Assembly (NCBI GenBank): GCA_023435545.1
Contig: JAEYRQ010000501.1
Coordinates: 1 to 7,766, forward strand
DNA length: 7,766 nucleotides
Direction of reading: 5' to 3'
From: Pseudomonadota bacterium
Lineage (GTDB): Bacteria > Pseudomonadota > Alphaproteobacteria > Rhizobiales > Tepidamorphaceae
The notes below the pieces were generated by a model. It was given only the letters and a program-made list of their open reading frames with translations. It ran no database searches and was not told the origin of the DNA. The position numbers and the translations under genes are program-made. Shown one piece after another: positions 5,572 through 7,766 of the stretch. How positions within the stretch are numbered: the first letter of the stretch is position 1; every line of letters starts with the position of its first letter.

Positions 5572-6724
5572 GGGCAAGCACCACGGTCGAAGCGGTAGAA
5601 AAGGCAAGGCCCCCGGTGCCGTGCGCGACCGCGATCTCGGCGCCCGGCACCTGGCGCTCACCGGCTTCGCCGCGCAATTGACGCACCGCCTCGATCAGCA
5701 GGAGAATTCCGAGCGCTCCGGGGTGGCAATAGGACAGCCCGCCGCCGGATGTCATCGACGGCAACGCGCCGCCGGGCCGCAGCCGACCGTCGGCGACGAA
5801 GGCGCCGGCCTCGCCCTTTCCACAGAAGCCGAGATCCTCGAGGTAGAGCAGCACCGCGTGAGTGAAGTTGTCGTAGGGCTCAAACACGTCGACATCTGAG
5901 GGAGCAATGCCGGCCATCGCGAAGGCGTCACGCCCCGATGCCGCGCCCGGTGTCACGGTCAGGTCGGGACACTGCGCGACATGCCACTGCACATGGCTTT
6001 CGCCGGCGCCGAGAACCCGGATCGGCAGCCTGGCGGCATCGCGTGCCCGGTCCTTCCGCGCGACGACGATCGCACCGCCGCCGTCGGTGACGAGACAGCA
6101 GTCCAGCTTGCGGAGCGGATCGCAGAGCAGCGGCGAAGCCATCACGTCGCCAATCGTCAGCGGGTCGCGGACCCAGGCTTTCGGATTGAGCGCCGCCCAC
6201 CGGCGTGCGGCAACGGCGATCTCGGCGAGGTGCTCGGGCGTGACGCCGTACTGGTGCATGTAGCGTGCCGCGCTCAACGCATAGTGGCCGATCGGGAACG
6301 GGATGCCGTAGGGGGTTTCGAACTGGGCGGCCAGCGAGCCGTCCAGGGCGGCTGCGGACCGCTTGCGATTGCGCCGGCTGCGCTGGCGCGAGGCATAGGC
6401 GATCAGGGCCACCTCGCAGCGGCCGGTGGCGATCGCCGCAATCGCATGATGCACGAAGAACTCGAACGAGGCGCCACCCATGTCGGAGGATTCGGCGTAG
6501 CGCGGCTGCAGGCCGAGATACTCGCCGAGCTGAACCGAGCCCTCCTCCCCCATATAGTTGGTGAAGACCGCATCGACGTCGCGCAGGCGCAGTCCGGCCT
6601 CCGACAGCGCCTCCATGGCAGCGAGGGCGACCATCGACAACTCGCTCTGATCGACCACTTTGCCCAGCGGCGTCTCCGCCGCCCCGACGATGTAGACCGG
6701 TGACGAGACGAGTGGATGCGGCAT
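5564..6724 (-). CDS. Thiolase-like protein lacking catalytic cysteines (Ltp2/SCP-x-like, candidate aldolase)
   Basis: A 386-residue thiolase-superfamily protein of the SCP-x/lipid-transfer/acetyl-CoA acetyltransferase-like group. The fold markers are VYIVGAAETPLGK at residues 10-22, GGASFEFFVHHAIAAIATG (83-101), VTDGGGAIVV (212-221), VDVFEPYDNF (278-287), GGGLSYCHPGALG (327-339) and AVAHGTGG (365-372). Two things are odd. The position of the nucleophilic Cys reads DMGGAS, and the C-terminal acid/base Cys motif (CIGGG-like) reads HGTGG. It therefore probably does no Claisen chemistry. Tyr284 and Tyr332 sit near where Ltp2 aldolase uses tyrosines. With the adjacent DUF35 gene this fits a retro-aldolase that cleaves a beta-hydroxyacyl-CoA. 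The start at 6724 was chosen because homology begins ten residues later; ATG 6796 would add a low-complexity leader. First gene of the minus operon, divergent from the TetR gene. Family certain, aldolase role inferred. Confidence 0.88.
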   Translation of the reverse strand: MPHPLVSSPVYIVGAAETPLGKVVDQSELSMVALAAMEALSEAGLRLRDVDAVFTNYMGEEGSVQLGEYLGLQPRYAESSDMGGASFEFFVHHAIAAIATGRCEVALIAYASRQRSRRNRKRSAAALDGSLAAQFETPYGIPFPIGHYALSAARYMHQYGVTPEHLAEIAVAARRWAALNPKAWVRDPLTIGDVMASPLLCDPLRKLDCCLVTDGGGAIVVARKDRARDAARLPIRVLGAGESHVQWHVAQCPDLTVTPGAASGRDAFAMAGIAPSDVDVFEPYDNFTHAVLLYLEDLGFCGKGEAGAFVADGRLRPGGALPSMTSGGGLSYCHPGALGILLLIEAVRQLRGEAGERQVPGAEIAVAHGTGGLAFSTASTVVLARE

Positions 6725-6820
6725 CGGCGATCCCGTTGTGCGACATTCGGGCCGGCCTTTCACGGCAGGTCCGAACTCACTGGCGCTTGCGCGCAATCTC
6801 CAGAACAGGGATCATACGAT

Positions 6821-6842
6821 ATGAATATGAAGTCAATATCAT
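6821..6842. promoter_or_regulatory. Candidate TetR-family operator (inverted repeat)
   Basis: The 22-base site has the form ATGA-N3-TGA-AG-TCA-N3-TCAT, symmetric about 6831/6832 with 7 of 11 base pairs matching. It lies in the AT-rich patch between the divergent genes and contains the TTGACT -35-like word of the minus strand. Size, spacing and position suit a TetR-family dimer, and the next gene encodes one. An alternative overlapping repeat, TCATA-cga-TATGA (6812-6824), and a tandem TATGAA (6820-6831) make the exact site uncertain. Binding is inference. Confidence 0.4.
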
Positions 6843-6922
6843 TTTCACAGCCGACGATGACGCGGACGCCCACGCGGCGGCCCGAAGTTGATTCAGGGCG
6901 GACGCGGTGCAATATCGCCCCG

Positions 6923-6928
6923 AAAGGA
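6923..6928 (+). promoter_or_regulatory. Ribosome binding site of the TetR gene
   Basis: AAAGGA lies 7 bases ahead of the ATG at 6936 and supports that start. A second G-run (AGGG at 6931-6934) is too close to the start codon to be the main site. Confidence 0.55.
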
Positions 6929-6935
6929 TTAGGGC

Positions 6936-7646
6936 ATGGCAGTGAACGCTGATTCGGGTCCCGCTGCGGTTGCCAGCAGCGAGATCGAGCCATATGCCGA
7001 CCATCTCGCGCAGGGCCTCGCCCGACGTTCGTTCAACACCAAGGGCGACAGGACAAGGTACCGGCTGAAGATCGCCGCCGCGCGGGCCCTGGAGGAAACG
7101 GGTTACCAGGACCTCAGAGTGGCGGACATCTGCGCCCATGCCGAGGTCGCGCTCGGGACGTTCTACGTCTACTACAAGGACAAGGGCGAGATCGCTACCG
7201 AGGTGGTGCTGGACTTCGTCGAGCACCTCTACGAGCGGGCACGTCAGGTCGGGCGCGGGCGCAGCGAGTTCGACGCGATTTTGAACACCAACCGCTTCTT
7301 CGTGGCAGCCTATCGGGCCAATCCGGGATTGATGCAGTGTCATGTGCAGTTGCAGAGCCAACTGCCGGAGTTCCGCGAAGTCTGGCGGCCGAGGCACCTG
7401 AAGTGGATCGAGGCGATCGCCCGCTCGATCACACGGCGCGGCAACTTCAAGGATGGTTCGGGCGGTTCAGCTCTCGCGGTCGCCCATGCGCTCGAGGGAA
7501 TGGTCTTTCACTACCTCTATTCGGTGATCGTGACGCGTGACTTCCTCTTCGAGGAGGAAGATCCCTCCCGCGCCGACGATCTGGCCCTGATGCTGTCGAC
7601 CGTCTGGTACCGCGCCGTCTACTGTAAGGACCCGCCCGGCCATTGA
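6936..7646 (+). CDS. TetR/AcrR-family transcriptional regulator
   Basis: A 236-residue TetR-type regulator. The DNA-binding domain spans about residues 40-88: TRYRLKIAAARALEETGY, then the helix-turn-helix VADICAHAEVALGTFYVYYKDK (62-83), with the conserved recognition-helix ending GTFYVYYKDK. About 38 residues precede it (PYADHLAQGLARRSFNTKGDR), longer than in compact TetR proteins. The C-terminal ligand and dimerisation domain (about 95-228) is helical, with no motif that betrays the ligand; acyl-CoA or a pathway intermediate would be usual in this setting. It is divergent from the thiolase-like operon with about 210 bases between, the classic layout of a local repressor that also controls itself. 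A candidate operator lies at 6821-6842. Family very likely; target and ligand inferred. Confidence 0.92.
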   Translation: MAVNADSGPAAVASSEIEPYADHLAQGLARRSFNTKGDRTRYRLKIAAARALEETGYQDLRVADICAHAEVALGTFYVYYKDKGEIATEVVLDFVEHLYERARQVGRGRSEFDAILNTNRFFVAAYRANPGLMQCHVQLQSQLPEFREVWRPRHLKWIEAIARSITRRGNFKDGSGGSALAVAHALEGMVFHYLYSVIVTRDFLFEEEDPSRADDLALMLSTVWYRAVYCKDPPGH

Positions 7647-7766
7647 CCTCTCCGGACGGTCGGGGCGCACCCTTTCAGCATCCCTGCCTCAGACGAAAGC
7701 CGCCGCCAGGGGAGCAGATCGCCTCCAGCGGCCTTGCTTGCGAACGTCGTTTTCGGTGAAGGCGCC
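7647..7766. other. Unassigned 3' flank, possible end of a convergent gene
   Basis: No confident gene or terminator is visible in the last 120 bases. On the minus strand one frame from the window edge stays open to a TGA at 7689-7691 and would end ...TENDVRKQGRWRRSAPLAAAFV; another minus frame is also open. Neither is recognised, so this may be the tail of a gene beyond the window or plain intergenic sequence. Confidence 0.25.

Larger units (their letters stand above)
6725..6935. promoter_or_regulatory. Divergent intergenic control region
   Basis: This is the only sizeable non-coding stretch between genes. It must hold the promoters of both the leftward thiolase-like operon and the rightward TetR gene. 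Positions 6811-6845 are strikingly AT-rich against the GC-rich surroundings. On the minus strand TTGACT (6831-6836) is a fair -35 element, but the nearest -10-like word, TATGAT (6811-6816), is only 14 bases away, so the promoter assignment is weak. A perfect 10-base palindrome TTGCGCGCAA lies at 6787-6796. No convincing rightward promoter was found. Confidence 0.5.

Noticed and set aside
4762..5598. Long + strand open frame of 278 codons
   Set aside because: It lies opposite the deacylase and DUF35 genes, whose motifs are intact, and its own translation is Arg/Pro-rich without any domain; a GC-rich antisense shadow.
5981..6703. + strand open frame of 240 codons opposite the thiolase-like gene
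   Set aside because: Low-complexity translation with no fold signature, and the opposite strand has a full-length thiolase-fold protein.
5564..6724. Calling the thiolase-like gene an acetyl-CoA acetyltransferase
   Set aside because: Both catalytic cysteine motifs are missing, so a Claisen/thiolysis enzyme is unlikely.
1..7766. CRISPR arrays, tRNA/rRNA genes, insertion sequences, phage genes or toxin-antitoxin pairs
   Set aside because: No spaced repeats, no cloverleaf or rRNA sequence, no transposase or integrase motifs were seen on either strand.

Overview
The window is GC-rich, densely coded and almost free of intergenic sequence. It carries ten protein genes and no RNA genes, mobile elements or CRISPR. 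Gene content (a PotC/PotI-type ABC permease, an M20 deacylase, a DAO-type flavin oxidase, an RraA-type aldolase and a TetR regulator) and composition suggest an accessory catabolic locus of a Proteobacterium, most likely an Alphaproteobacterium of the Hyphomicrobiales/Rhodobacterales kind. That placement is inference, because there is no rRNA or phylogenetic marker here.

Layout: (1) Positions 3-2021, + strand: the 3' part of a polyamine/opine-type ABC transporter permease, two small hot-dog-fold proteins (a FAS1-like/MaoC-like pair, probably a heteromeric enoyl-CoA hydratase) and a GNAT acetyltransferase. All three junctions are 4-base ATGA stop/start overlaps, so this is one translationally coupled operon whose beginning lies upstream of the window. 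(2) Positions 2055-6724, - strand: a second tight operon, read from right to left, of a thiolase-like protein, a DUF35 Zn-ribbon/OB-fold protein, an M20 (ArgE/DapE-type) deacylase, a FAD-dependent amine/amino-acid oxidase and an RraA/HMG-aldolase family protein. Junctions are an 8-base overlap, a 1-base gap, a 4-base overlap and a 61-base gap with a strong ribosome binding site. (3) Positions 6725-6935: a divergent control region with an AT-rich patch and a good inverted repeat. (4) Positions 6936-7646, + strand: a TetR-family regulator, probably the local repressor. (5) Positions 7647-7766: no confident gene.

How they may work together: the importer brings in an amine- or amide-containing compound, the M20 enzyme removes an acyl group, and the flavoenzyme oxidatively deaminates the amine product. 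The acyl moiety, as a CoA thioester, would be hydrated by the hot-dog pair and cleaved by the thiolase-like/DUF35 complex. The thiolase-like protein lacks both catalytic cysteines of true thiolases, and its pairing with DUF35 resembles the steroid side-chain aldolase Ltp2-ChsH2(DUF35). The RraA-family protein could be a second, metal-dependent retro-aldolase. The central observation is that split MaoC hydratase, thiolase-like protein and DUF35 protein all occur in a non-steroid-looking, nitrogen-compound catabolic locus. The substrate cannot be read from the sequence.
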